A DNA stretch of 64,000 nucleotides from Pezicula radicicola (taxonomy: Eukaryota > Ascomycota > Leotiomycetes > Helotiales > Dermateaceae): contig PDUO01000027.1 in assembly GCA_003008705.1 (NCBI GenBank), positions 780,029 through 844,028 on the forward strand. Direction: 5' to 3'. This document shows, piece by piece, positions 12,901 to 25,263 of the stretch (the stretch's first letter is position 1; every line of letters begins with the position of its first letter). The notes under the pieces are model-generated. The model did no database searches and was not told where the DNA came from. It saw only the letters and a program-made list of their open reading frames with translations. Position numbers and translations under genes: made by a program.

Positions 12901-15900
12901 GGCTGTACAGAGCATGTGCAAGCCCATCGACGGCAGTACGAATCCAGCAGTTGATGTTTTGATCGAAATTGGACCTCATGCAGCACTTGAGGGTCCAGTC
13001 AAACAGATTCTGAAGTCAATCGGTGGTAATGCAGTCAAGATATCATACGCATCTGCTCTACTCCGAAAGAAAGATGCCGTGGACACAGCAATGCAATTAG
13101 CAGCAACCATGTTCATGAAGGGAGTCTTACTCGACTTTTCCGCAATCAACTTCTCTATCCCAGGGTTGAAAACGCCGAGTCTCTTGACAAATATCCCAAA
13201 TTATCCGTGGAATCATTCCAAGAAGTATTGGCACCAATCGCGTATTGCCGACAAACACGTAAATCGACCCTTTCCACGAAATGACCTGATTGGAACTCTT
13301 GCTAGCTATTCCAATGATCTCGAGCCTACTTGGAGAAATATTATACGAGCGGATGATATGCCATGGGTGCGCCACCACAAAATGCAGTCTATAACTGTGT
13401 ATCCCATGTCGGGATATATGGCGATGGCAATGGAAGCTGCTACCCAGAGAGCAGTAATGCGAAACGTTGCCTTCGATAAGTTTGAATTACGAGAAATTAC
13501 AATCAGTAGACCATTGGTGATCCATGAAGCGGACGAAGTGGAAACCAATATTTCACTCAGGGCATTTACCGAAGGAACTAGAAATTCATCTGACACTTGG
13601 GACGAATTTCGAATCTTCTCGTGGGCAAAAGACCGAGGCTGGATAGAACATTGTCGTGGACTCATCTCCGCTCAAAAACGTATCGACAATAACAGTGTCC
13701 ATGGTGCTCAGCAAATCCTCGACGAGAAGGCTCATTTGATCATGCGAATGGCATCTATCACTGATGCTTGCACAGTCGATGTGAAACCGTCAGAAATGTA
13801 TGAAACCTTGACCGCAGCCGGAGCTGACTATGGCCCAACATTCCAGGGCCTCGAGAATTGTCAAGGGAGCAATGGTCATGCAACTGCAGATCTCATCGTT
13901 CCAAACACTGCTGCTGTTATGCCAATGGGACACGAGCCTAACTTCATCATTCATCCTGCATTCTTGGATCAGTTTGTGCAAATTGTCTGGCCTATCTTTG
14001 GAGCTGGACGGGATGGACTAGACGTTCTCTACATGCCTTCGTTCGTGCAAAGCATGTCGGTTTCTGTCGGTATCACTACAACAAGTGGTGATCGATTGCG
14101 GGTCTTTGGTACCGGAATGCCAACTCCAGCAAACCCGGCAGCGACCAAATTTGATTTGTTTGCTACATCATCGGCTTCTGGAAATGAGGCCCTCATCACT
14201 ATGGATTCGCTCGTTATGACTCCAGTGTTCGATGGATCCAATGACACAGGCTTGACAACAGACCGCGAACTTTGCTACAAAATGGAATGGGAGCCTTTGT
14301 CACATGAAACTATTTCAAATGGAGTAGAAAGTCATCCAGCGGAGACAAATGGCAATAGCAATGGAGTATCTGAGCTTCAAGTGGCAATCATTTGCAACGA
14401 AGATACTCAACAGCCTCTGCTTTCCGCAGTGAAAGACCTTATTAGCGATTTAACAGAGACGACACCGGTCGTTGGATCACTTTTCAACGTCGATACCGAG
14501 GGCAAAGTCTGTATTATGCTGTCGGAATTAGATCAATCTTTGGTCTCTAATCTCAACTCTTCCCAGTTCGAAAGTCTTCAAAAAATGTTGACGAACGCAG
14601 CTGGTATTCTTTGGGCAGTTCGAGGTGCTTACCTTGATTCCGACAATCCAGATGCGCAAATGGTGGTTGGGATGGCTAGGAGTATCCGCTCAGAGACGTT
14701 ACTCAAGTTTACAACACTTGATCTTAGTACCTCGCCTCAACTCTCCGACACCGGTACAGCAGAAAAGATCATTGAGGTCTTCAAAACAACATACCTCTCC
14801 GATGTCCCTGGAGCCGATATGGAATACCAAGAAAGAAACGGCAACCTACTTGTTCCCCGTATTGTCAATGATCCAGCGATGAATAAGTTCGTTCACCAAG
14901 AAATCCAGCCTTCAGCAGAGCCTGATCTTCAACCATTCATTCAAAATGGAAGACCGCTTAAGATCGCGATCAAAACTCCCGGTGCACTTGATACCCTCTT
15001 TTTTAAAGATGATCCCGCCGTAGGCACTCCACTCCCTGAATTCGAGGTCGAAATCGAAGTGAAGGCTACTAGTATGAACTTTAAGGATATCATGATCTCT
15101 ATGGGTCAACTATCAAGTAACTACATTGGTGTAGAATGCGCAGGAGTTATCAGCGCAGTCGGTAGTAATGTCACTCACCTCGCTGTAGGCGATCGAGTCT
15201 GCGCTATGTCTGAAGGTGCTTATTCGACATACACACGCTGTCTCGGCACAAGCGTACAGAAAATTGAAGATACAATGTCTTTTGAGGAAGCATCAACGAT
15301 TCCAGTTGTTTTCTGTACGGCTTATTATTCCTTGTTTGATCTGGGCCATTTAGTCAAAGGAGAGCGTGTTCTCATTCATGCTGCAGCTGGAGGTGTAGGT
15401 CAAGCAGCTATTATTCTTTGCCAAATGGTTGGAGCCGAGATCTTTGCAACTGTAGGCAGTGTAGCCAAGAAACAATTTCTCATCAGCGAGTACGGCATCC
15501 CAGAAGATCACATCTTTTACAGTCGCAATACGTCCTTTGCAAAGGCTATCCGTTTGGCTACTAACTCAGAAGGAGTTGATCTGGTTCTCAATTCTCTCGC
15601 AGGTGATGCACTCCGTGAGACTTGGGACAGCCTTGCTCATTTCGGACGCTTTATCGAGATTGGGAAACGGGATATCGTTGGTAATTCTCGTCTGGAAATG
15701 GCGAGATTCGAGCATAATGCCATGTTTGCTTCTGTCGATTTGACTGTTGTCGCCGCTGAACGCCCGAAGATAATGAAAAGACTACTTTCTGACGTTTTTG
15801 ATTTGATGTCGAAAGGAATTGCGAGACCAATATCGCCAATTACGACATATCCGATTTCGAATGTGGAGTCTGCTTTCCGTACACTCCAGTCTGGCAAGAT

Positions 15901-17210
15901 TATGGGGAAGATTGTCATCGTTGCTGGACCCGATGACCAAGTCCGAGCAACTCCATCAAAGACTCCAAAGACTTTACTAAAGGCCGATGCTACTTATCTG
16001 ATAATCGGTGGCACTGGTGGTCTTGGTCGTAGTATGAGCCGATGGATGATTGAAAAGGGCGCGAAATATATTGTGCTGATTTCTCGGAGTGCAAGTGTCA
16101 CTGGCAAAGTTGCTGAACTAATTGAGGAAGCTCAATCCTTCGGTGCAACAATCGTAGTTCGACCCTGCGATGTATCGGACAAGGAACAAGTTCAAAAGCT
16201 TATCACTCAAGACATCGCCGATTTACCAGCTGTTAGAGGCGCTGTTCACGCTGCTATGGTCCTCCATGCAAGTCCTCCCCTCCTTTGAATTATATATAGC
16301 CGTGCTGACATAAGGTACTCAGGATATTCTCTTCGAGAAAATGACGTTTGAACAATGGGATGCAGTTGTCAAAGCAAAAGTGGCCGGTGCCTGGAACTTT
16401 CACCACGTACTTGCTGAAGCGAATTTGCCTCTGGACTTCTTCGTCGCCCTCTCTTCTGCAGCCGGCGCAGTCGGTAATCGTGGTCAGGCAGCTTACGCAG
16501 CCGCGAACACCTTCCTCAATGCTTTTGTACAATACCGCAATAAGCGCGGTCTTGCAGCTTCAAGCATCGATCTCACTGCCGTTAGTGACGTTGGCTACCT
16601 GGCAGAGAATACCGAGCGAAAAGCTCAGGTGGCTGAAAACTTAGGTAGCGAGACTATCAGTGAGAGGGAGGTACTTGCACTTCTCGGGGCAGCCATCACA
16701 GGACGCATGAAAGAGAACTGTAACAACCACTGCATAACCGGTCTGAAAATTGGTGCGAACGCTCAAGAACTCTTCTGGGTCGATGACGCCAAATTCAAGC
16801 ACTTGAAAGAAGCAGCCGAAGCAGAGCAGAAACATCTAGCTACCACTGCACCCGTTATATCACTTGCATCAGCGCTCAAAGCCTCTCGTTCTCACGAACA
16901 AGCTTTGCAGGTTGTGTGCGAAGGGCTGATTACGAAGATTTCGGCTGTTCTCATGTTCCCGAGAGAAGAGATGGATCCTAGTCGTCCGATCGTAGTCTAC
17001 GGACTAGATTCCCTGGTTGCTATTGAGATTCGTAATTGGATCACGCGGGAGTTAGAGGCTAGTTTGCAAGTTTTGGAACTCTTGACAAGTACTTCGGTCC
17101 TGGCACTTGCTGAGACCATATTGAGTAAGAGTAAATTGTCGATTGCGGTAAAGGAGGTGGTTGATACGAGCACACAGAAGGATGGGGTGATGGTTAATGG
17201 ATCGAAGTAA
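9965..17210 (+). CDS. Highly reducing type I polyketide synthase, KS-AT-DH-ER-KR-ACP
   Basis: Seven exons: 9965-10476, 10597-10863, 10924-11449, 11498-11545, 11619-12141, 12249-16267, 16323-17210. They give 2,260 residues in perfect phase; intron 6 is GC-AG. Iterative enzyme that builds and reduces a polyketide from malonyl-CoA. KS: Cys217 in DTACSSS, His352 in EAHGTGT, and SNFGHLEGA. AT: Ser672 in GHSSGE. DH: His1002 in HKMQSITVYP and Asp1199 in HPAFLDQF; the usual DH glycine is serine. ER: NADPH loop HAAAGGVGQAA near 1670. KR: IIGGTGGLG near 1877, catalytic Ser and Tyr in LSSAAGAVGNRGQAAYAAAN. ACP: Ser2195 in GLDSL. Between DH and ER there are only about 240 residues, so there is no C-methyltransferase. 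The protein ends after ACP with no thioesterase or reductase. Product unknown; an alpha/beta hydrolase follows on the same strand. Confidence 0.95.
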
Positions 17211-18061
17211 CTTGGGATGATTTACTATGATTTTAGTGTTTTATTTCCTATTAGTAGACGAGTATTGCTTTATCTAGTATTAGGGTCCACCAGGTCTTAC
17301 ATATATTTTAACTGTCACTACAGTAGGCATATCTAATGAACAAGTAACAAGCATCATGATAATTTAAGCAGTATCAATATAGTTTGCTGCAAATAAACCG
17401 TGTCACTCTCCTCAACTAATCACGGTGCTATCTATCTGCCTTTCGAAACGGCAATTTAAAAATTTAAGCGAGCTGAAAGCTGACCCGACTCTAACCGTAC
17501 CTTTGTTTCTCCAATCTTATTCTTCAATGTGCAAAGTACTTTCATCTTCTAGCGATATATCCTTAAAAAGACATAAAGCCCTGATGAGTAACGAAAAATC
17601 AGAGCGTGTGCGTGACCAAGTACAGCCCTGCGGAAATAAAAGAAATTATCGTAGCCTTTTCCACACGTAAGCCGGGTACACCAATACGACCCGAGCTCAG
17701 TTGCCGCCGTATTGACCCGACAGTTGATGGGGAAAACAACACCTCCGTGCGTTATAATAAAAATCATGAGAGAAACACGAAAAGATTCCGGGGAGGAGCT
17801 GGTCACGTTCACCAGGTTGATGAGTAGTCATCGAGGTGCATTAAGGGGGGAGCTAAGCGAATACTGACAATGGAGGAGGATTTTGTTTTAAAAGGTATGC
17901 TCTTAGTTCAAATTCTCTGTCTTTTTATTATCATTTTCTCTACCAGTGTTTATTTCTCCAACTTCTCTATTCTCTTGAGTTCCTTTACATCTCAATCCTA
18001 CATATTCATCACTCACCAATTTCACAACCTACCGAGATTTTCAACAACAACAACCATCACC
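17211..18061. other. PKS-hydrolase intergenic region
   Basis: It must contain the PKS terminator and the promoter and leader of the hydrolase. The reading frame of the hydrolase stays open back to 17870, but that part is pyrimidine-rich and hydrophobic without family similarity, so I treat it as 5' untranslated. No other gene seen. Confidence 0.5.
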
Positions 18062-18859
18062 ATGTCTTCCAAACCCACAATAGTCTTAGTACCAGGAGCA
18101 TGGCACAGAGCCAGCACATGGGATAAGATAACCACCATCCTATCAGCCCAACAATACAAATGCATCAGCATAACACTCCCATCAACACTCTCCAACCCAT
18201 CCACAACCTTCCTAGAAGACATGGAAGCAGTTCGGAACCCGATTATAGCAGAGACAACACAGGGTCGCGATGTCGTAGTTGTTGTACACTCCTACGGTGG
18301 CGGAGTAGGAGCTAGTGCAATCAAAGGACTCACTCGATCAAAACGAGAAAACAAAGAAGACAATTCTGGTTCTGGTTCTGGTCACGTAATCGGTCTCGTT
18401 ATGATAGGAACAGGTTTCGTAGTGACAGGACTAACTTTCATGGATGGACTAAGTGCCATGGACGGACTAGGAGGAGATCGACCACCAACCTGGACAGTTG
18501 ACGTCGAAACTGGATTTTTAGTCCTAACTGGTGACCCTCGCCAATCGTTCTATCATGATCTTCCTCAAGAAGAAGGAGAATACTGGGTTTCTCAACTTAC
18601 GGAACAGGCGTTGAAACCTTTGTGCGAGGGTGGTGAATATGCTTATTCGGGTTGGAAGGAGGTACCTGTTTGGTATTTGATTACGGTGCAGGATAAGGCG
18701 CTTCCTGTTTTTGCGCAGAGGGCTATGGCTGATGGTGTGAGGGAGCAGGGTGTGGATATTACGGTTAGGGAGGTTGAGAGTAGTCATTCGCCTATGTTGA
18801 GTATGCCGAAGGAAACTGCTGAGTTTATAGTGGAGGCTGTGGCGTATTTTGAGGGATAG
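18062..18859 (+). CDS. Alpha/beta hydrolase (AB_hydrolase_6 type)
   Basis: Single exon, 265 residues. The start ATG (CACCATGTC context) is the first that gives the family N-terminus TIVLVPGAWHRASTWDKI, which carries the oxyanion-hole region. The nucleophile elbow is VVHSYGGGVGA, and the C-terminal SSHSPMLSMP supplies the catalytic histidine. QDKALP probably carries the acid residue. There is no signal peptide from this start, so it is likely cytosolic. A Ser/Gly insertion (SGSGSG) sits in the lid region. It lies 851 bases after the PKS on the same strand, and the PKS has no release domain. By analogy with other fungal clusters it could hydrolyse the thioester, but that is inference; a general esterase or lactonase role is equally possible. 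Confidence 0.85.
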   Translation: MSSKPTIVLVPGAWHRASTWDKITTILSAQQYKCISITLPSTLSNPSTTFLEDMEAVRNPIIAETTQGRDVVVVVHSYGGGVGASAIKGLTRSKRENKEDNSGSGSGHVIGLVMIGTGFVVTGLTFMDGLSAMDGLGGDRPPTWTVDVETGFLVLTGDPRQSFYHDLPQEEGEYWVSQLTEQALKPLCEGGEYAYSGWKEVPVWYLITVQDKALPVFAQRAMADGVREQGVDITVREVESSHSPMLSMPKETAEFIVEAVAYFEG

Positions 18860-19437
18860 AAAGGATGGGTTTGTTGTTGCATAGATGGGCTTTTGAGTTG
18901 TTTGTTAGATTGGGATTAGATTTGGTTGTGTTGGAAATGAAACGAGATCTTGTAACATTAAATTCCTAGCTATAGTCCTTCTATAATTATACCACATCTC
19001 CCCTCTATATACAACTACTTAGTAATTGAGCAGTCCTTGAGCAATTTATTTAGGCTAATTAAGTTGCCAAGAGTAAGTAAATAAGTAAGTTACCACCTTG
19101 CTACTACTATATTAGTAGTATAAATTTAAGCTTAAAGGAATGGTACATAACAGAAATCCTTATAACTATTAGTAGCTTTCTACTTAAGAAATATACTTAA
19201 AATATTTTCTACTTCTTGTTATTATTATCTCTTGTAGAACTTAACATTTCTCTAAGAAAGCTCTTATAGGTAGCTAAACAAGATCCTTAGCAGTTAAGAG
19301 AATATATTAGAACAGTTGCCTATGCTCCCTAAACTAAATACATCCAAAAATTCCTAGAACCAAAAGCTCCCCCCAAAAATCAAAAGCCTCCTAAAAAGTC
19401 CTATTCAACATCAACAGCCCACATCACTCCTCACTTT
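18860..19437. other. AT-rich intergenic, convergent 3' ends
   Basis: Lies between the 3' ends of the hydrolase and the carboxylesterase. 18960-19330 is TA-rich and looks like RIP-decayed DNA. No gene. Confidence 0.5.
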
Positions 19438-21725
19438 TCACAACTTCTGCTCCATCGTAATAGCCAACCCCCTCCAAAAATTACATCTCTCAACCTGATC
19501 TCCAGGAATAACCTCCATAGCCGTAGCATTAGTCTGTAGCACAATCCTCCTTCCCCCATCATTACCATCACCAAAGCTTTCCCAATGAGGAGCCGATGCA
19601 TACTATTTCGAGGAAAACACACCGATTAGCCTCGAAGTACTTACTACAAGTAGAAAGACAAGACAAGAAGTTTCAATATTCTTGTTCTTGTTCTCGTTTA
19701 TGTGTTTTGGGTATGGGTATAGGGATTGGGATAGTAGTAGAATAAGACATACCTTATACCGATTAGGCGTCAATTCCCTAACAAAACTAATCCAGTAGTC
19801 CATAACAACCGGGATAATCTCCTCATTATAAGTACTATAACTACTCGTCACCGAATCCTGCGCATTTCCCAATCCAAAGATAGCAGGACTCTCATACGTA
19901 TGAGGAGTTCCTAACCCTTCGGCTAGATTAGTAGCATCTTGAACGTTGTAGCGGTAATTCCATACTTCGGAAGGGGAGTTGAGAGTGGCGAATTGGAGGG
20001 AGATGAAGTTTCCGGGACAGGTGAATGTGCTTTCGCCGTAGGCGGCGGCGGCGGATGGGAAGTAGGCGGCGTGTTCTGGAAGGGGCGACTGGAGGGGGTA
20101 TTGGGCGTTTATTGCGTCTGTTTGGGCGCTAGTGAGGTGGGGGTAGTTGTTTGTTAGGAAGGTGGCTACTTCAGTGGGCGTGGACGCGTCGTCGGCGAAG
20201 TAGGTTCCTTCATCTGTGTCATCTGAGGTGTGTTAGTACTTTTTATCTGATATGAATGAGGAGATTTAAGACGCAGAGACGAACCTCCAAAGATGATAGG
20301 GACTTTGACGAACTTTCCCTGCTCAAAGAGGAGATAAGGATAGTCTTGGATGAAATCTCCGTCGATGGTTGGGGTCCAATAGAAGAGTGGTGACCCAGAT
20401 TGTCCGGGATAAGGACTCGGTACATTTGCTGCTTGTAGGGTTGCTGTGTCCTGTGAGCGGAGGCAAGCTAGTTCGTCGTCGGAGCCTAGGCAGCCTGTTT
20501 CGTTCACGAAGCGATCAAATTGCCATTCTAGTTCGAAGACTTGGGGTTGTGTGGGAAAGAAGACAGATTCGCCAATTCCGCCTACGAAGAGACCATCGTC
20601 TCGTCCACCGCTGTATGTTGTTAGAGAATGTACTCGAAAAGTAAAGTATTGATTGCTTTGTAAGAGACGAATCTGAAAAGGATTGTATCAATACTGATAG
20701 AGAGCTGAGGAATGATCCGACAACATAGAAATTTTCTATTTCAACAGATAGAGTATATTTTACGGCATAAGCGCTTACTTAACCTTGGGTAATTCACTTG
20801 AATCCTATACCCACTTTGTGCCATACTATAGCTTGTAGGGGGGTTCCTTCAAAATAAAAAATGGCCCTAAAGTCGAAAAACATCGCCATATCTTACAAAG
20901 TAGTCGATACGAGTAACTCAGAAATTAAGCTTGCTTACTATGCTGATAAATGCAATGCTACCGAACCGGCGCCTGCTGAAGCTCCATGGATTACCACATG
21001 ATCTGGATCTCCACCAAACTACGGCTCTGTTAAAAGTTGGCAAAAGGTGGGAATCGAGAGAATCTACCTGGTCAATATGTTCTTTCACCCATTGCAAGGC
21101 CATCCGCTCATCGAGGAGTCCAGCATTCAAGTCCCCATTCTCTCTCACCTTCTCGCTTGCCAAGAATCCCCATGGTCCAACACGATAGTTGAAATTGACA
21201 AATACTATATTCTGTCCTGAATTTTCAACAACGGTTGAGCCATTGTAGTTGTGGTTTGCATTCTGAGTGTAACCTCCACCTTGGATGTAAACCCAGACGG
21301 GTAATTTGGAGGCAGGAGTGGCGGATGTTGGGCCCCAGACATTGATGAACAAGCAGTCTTCTGCTTGCGTTGAGGACGGAAGAGTGGTACTGATGCCTAA
21401 GCAGAATGGTTGAAACTATGAAACAATCAACATGAATGCCTATGTGGATGAACTGACAGTGACTTACTGCTTGAGCGCTTTGAATGCCATCAGTTGACAA
21501 CGGTTGGGCGGGTGCTCTGAACCGCAGGTCACCAAGTGGAGGAGCGGCGAAGCGCATTCCCAAATACTGGCTAACGCCAGAACTCAAGGCCGTTCCCTCA
21601 TACTGAGAATAACCTAGGTCAATGACTGCTTGACCGTAGGAGGTGAGACTCGGCAACGCAGCAACACTTGCTGTCAAGCGAAGCAACAAAACTGTCCATG
21701 AGAAGAAGTGAGAAGATGAAGACAT
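19438..21725 (-). CDS. Secreted type-B carboxylesterase/lipase family protein
   Basis: Six exons read downward: 21725-21468, 21415-21068, 21018-20939, 20610-20285, 20222-19753, 19602-19438. They give 548 residues with consistent phase. A signal peptide is visible (hydrophobic WTVLLLRLTASVAAL after the first residues). Family landmarks: YLGMRFAAPPLGDLRFRAP, EDCLFINVW, QGGGYTQN (oxyanion hole), NYRVGPWGF. Catalytic Ser216 is in HGASAGAGS, Glu342 in DTDEGTYF and His445 in GTPHTYES, so the triad is complete. Length is normal for the family. Intron 3 is 328 bases, long for this locus. An in-frame ATG lies 27 bases upstream (21752) but would blur the signal peptide. Substrate unknown; extracellular ester hydrolysis is the family role. 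It converges with the PKS-side hydrolase, and a link to the PKS is unproven. Confidence 0.9.
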
Positions 21726-24103
21726 TATGAATAGGTGATGGATGCAAAACAACAGGAAAAATACAACAGGAAAAACAAGAGCATTATCCCCGCCTTTTGA
21801 ATATTAATAAAGCGTATATTTCCAAGAGCGTAGGCCTGTATCCAAGGGAAGACTCTCACAGCAAGATCTCGGTAGATTGCGCAGCGAAGGATGTGAATTC
21901 TCTTACCACGAGGACTATCGTATTTTGCCGGCATTGGTACCAACGACTATATTATGCCCGTCGTGCTCATACTTGTTCCTGGCGGTACTGTACTTTTAGC
22001 AAGATAATGCCGGCAACGCGGGGTAAAACATGACGATAACTGCATGTCTGGTAGGGTTGCTGACTGATTATAGCCGTGCAACGATGATCGAGCATGGAGG
22101 CACTTGCCAGTTGATTGCATTCAGAACCCCCGGATCCACCAGACAATTCGTCCTCGCACCCATAGCAACACCAGCTGACTGTTAATAGAGGGGTCTGGTG
22201 AAGTCTCCTCGAGATCCTTTGAATGCAGGTACAGCAGTTCATCGCAACAAGGCCTTGTACGCTCAGGCTTCATGCTCGTACTGGCGATGCTTGAATAATG
22301 ACCACGACTTGGAGCACAGGGCACTACTATTCTTGACGATGAGTTGAAGCGTTCGATCAAGAAAGTGCGCGATTCAGCACAGATCGCAACTCGCAACCTT
22401 ACTTGGGATTGTGTTTTCCAGCATTCCGGATGTGAATGGGCACCGAGGCAATCTGACATACTGTATCGTGTCCTCTCTCTTTCTTGGTCATTATGGTCAC
22501 TGCTAGAGCAGGACTACTATGATGGCAGTTGAAGGAAATACTTCGTAATATGATGTTGATTGTGACCGTCTCCATCTGGTCTCGTGCGTTGTGAGTCGCG
22601 AAGGTGGATTTCGATTCGATTCAACTTCCAAGGCCTGGAAGTGCCCGATGCACGCTGCGGCAGTGCGGAGATTGCCCCACCACCAAAGCAGACTGGGCCA
22701 GTCCGGGTTCCAGCTCCCGGCCGAACACGAGCAAAGCACCGCTCAGCAACCACCCCTGGAAGGCCTGAAAGTAGCTCCGTTGCCATGGTAATGCGAAATG
22801 CGAGTAGTCCCTGGCTGGAAAAAGATTCGAACGGTGAAGCAGCACACGAGAGAAAGTGATGAGAATGTTCAACATGCTTTATCGAGATCAATTATGTGAG
22901 GCACTTGCAGTGGTCATCTCATTATTCATGTACAATTCCAAAAGTATCTTTTTCTACTACTGTAGACTTGGCCTCTGCGTTCAATGCATGTGAAAAGTCA
23001 GATACGGGACAAAACGAAGCTGTCTGTCGCGCTGCATATGGAAATATCCAATAATTGCTCTCCACGACAGGATTATGCAGCGATGGCATGGAACAGCCAT
23101 CCGGTCGTCAGCTTGTCTGGCTCGTGGTGGAGAATGGGAATTGAAACTGAAGCTTTAACTCGTAAAGATTGGAAAGAAAGCCTCACGGTCGAGATCTTCG
23201 TCGGCTGCAGGCAGGGTGCAGCTGTGCAGCTGTGCTAAGTACTACTCGGTGTAAAAGTGACGACGATCGTGGGTGAGCGAGGTTGGGAGAGGGAGCTCCA
23301 TGCGATGTGGTGGTGCGTGCCCCAGCTGCTGTGAGTACGAAGTATGAGCTTTTTACTACTACTGTATCATCGTGGCTAGAAAATGAAAGCTGCAGCCAGA
23401 AGGGGATCGGTTGTCTGCAACGACCACACCATCTCAAAAAGCCACCATGATGAATATCCAATGGATTGCAGATAGTCAAACAGACGTCTACGAAGTATTC
23501 CAATTCAGCTTATTTTGAGAGCTTTGGGCGTCTTGCCGTGGTGCATATGAGAGACAGGGCTCGATAGCTTCACTAAAGCGGCAGGAAACAACGCATTGAA
23601 GTAACGTCAGAACAACGGAAGTGAGATCTGGGTATAAGAAAAGCCCGCTTCTTTTCCGCATCTTGCATTTTTTATTTTCTCTGACGATGTCGTTACCGAC
23701 TGCAGGAGAACATTTGGACTCTGCGAAAGGAAAAAGGGCTATTAAAATAGTCACCGAGTTCACTCAAGTACCACAATAACCAAGTTCTCAGGACAGTACC
23801 CAAGGGAGGAAAGGTACATAGATGGTCTGCCGCTTTAGTGAAAACGTGATCTTCACACGCTAAACAGGCTTTGTTGACACCCACAACACGCTGCGCTCGC
23901 CTATTAAACCCCCCCCGGTCCCAGCCTCGTTTTCAATTTCCGACCTCTCACTCCAACCCCCCCCCCCCCCAACTCCCATCCTAACTCATCTTCACCTTCA
24001 TCCCCTCCATAAACCACCCCCCCCACCACCACCACTCCATCACATCAACCCCCCTTCAACACCACCAGATTTCCCCCCAATTCAATTGAAAGAGCACCGA
24101 GTT
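21726..24103. other. Intergenic, no gene recognised; poly-C/CT-rich HEX1 promoter at its end
   Basis: Frames up to about 120 codons occur on both strands here but overlap each other and show no domains or splice structure. From about 23900 to 24080 there are C-runs (up to 14 C near 23957-23970) and CT-rich DNA, typical of strong fungal promoters and leaders. Confidence 0.5.
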
Positions 24104-25263
24104 AAGAAGCGTATTCCGACGCTCTCTTCCCTCTCCTTCTTTCAGCAAGAAGCAAGAGACCCCTTCTTGTCTTCCTTTCGGCGCGTCGAAAGGCATTCGA
24201 GAAGAGTTTCTCCTGCACCGTACCCATCGTCAACCTGGACTTTGACGCTCGAGTCCCGATTCCCTTCAGTGTCTTCCCGTCGTCGTACCGGAGCGACGCC
24301 GTCGAGCAAATCACCCAGACTCACGTCGAGGGAGAGATCTCCCTACCACAAGGCCAACAGCGCGTCGGACGGGAAAGCCAGGAGCACACCTCGGTTTCCG
24401 CCAATCTCCCCCCTCGCCGACAAGACAACAGAGAGCACGAGGAGTTTGTTCAGGAAGAGGCCCAATACATTGAGGAAGACCCACGACACCGTCCGAGCCG
24501 TCGAGAAGATATCTACATTCGCGAGGAGCGCAGGTCAGTAGCGGTACATTTTTTTGCAATCCTATCATTTTCTGCTTCAGCTTCAGCTTCAGAATCAGCA
24601 TAAACAAGAGAACACCAAGCATGAAGCAAAACACGGTGTCAACACGGTGGCCAGAGCAAGGCAGAAAGAAGAGCATTTCCAAGTTTCCAACGGGCCTGCC
24701 CTTCTTTCTGCTGCCAAGTCCATTTGACCATGGGCGACGCAGCTATGGTCACAATTATTCAGCTCGAAGCAGGGGGGGGGGCTCAGAAAGCTCCGGTGGA
24801 TCCCTCATTCGTGTTCCACTCGTTGCTTTTTTAAGTCTTTTGTTGACACAACAACACCCACGGACTCCTATTCGCTTGACCGACTTTTCCCTCCTACTTC
24901 ATCTTCCGATTTGCTGACTTCTTCTCGAACCATCACAGACCTGCCCCAGAATACAAGCACACCACTACACGCTACGAAGCTCAACAGCCTCTTCACCGTC
25001 GCCGCACCTACGACGTGACCACTGATACCCGCATCGACCTTCCTCGTCACCATCAACGATCTCACGACACCGAAGTCGATCTAATCGAGCGTGAATATCG
25101 ATCTCGTTTCCAACCGGAATACAAGGACCGCGTCGAGTACTCCACAACCCAGCACAACACAACTGTCGATCCTCCTCGCGGCGCTTACAAGCCCATCCAG
25201 TACAAGGAACAAGTCAGCGTAACTGAACAAACCGTAGATCCCCCTCGCGGCCAACAAGGTAAG
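24104..25263 (+). other. HEX1 5' leader or N-terminal extension: open frame without ATG, with 405-base intron
   Basis: The HEX1 frame is open upstream of its ATG. An exon (24939-25263 and on) reads PAPEYKHTTTRYE, VEYSTTQHNTTVDPPRG and TEQTVDPPRG. It joins at phase 2 to an earlier exon ending at 24533 (EDIYIREER) across an intron 24534-24938 (GTCAGT donor, GCTGACTT branch, CACAG acceptor). That earlier exon is open back to a TAA at about 24102. The translation is charged and repetitive (PPRG twice), like N-terminal extensions of long HEX1 forms. No ATG occurs anywhere from 23881 to 24618. It may be a 5' UTR, or it may be translated from a near-cognate start or an unseen upstream exon. Confidence 0.6.

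Noticed and set aside
17870..18061. N-terminal extension of the alpha/beta hydrolase with a hydrophobic start
   Set aside because: It looks like a signal anchor, but the DNA is a CT/AT-rich leader and the family starts at 18062; a dual-targeted form remains possible but unsupported.
22121..22891. Several overlapping 80-124-codon frames on both strands
   Set aside because: Mutually overlapping, no motifs, no introns that extend them.
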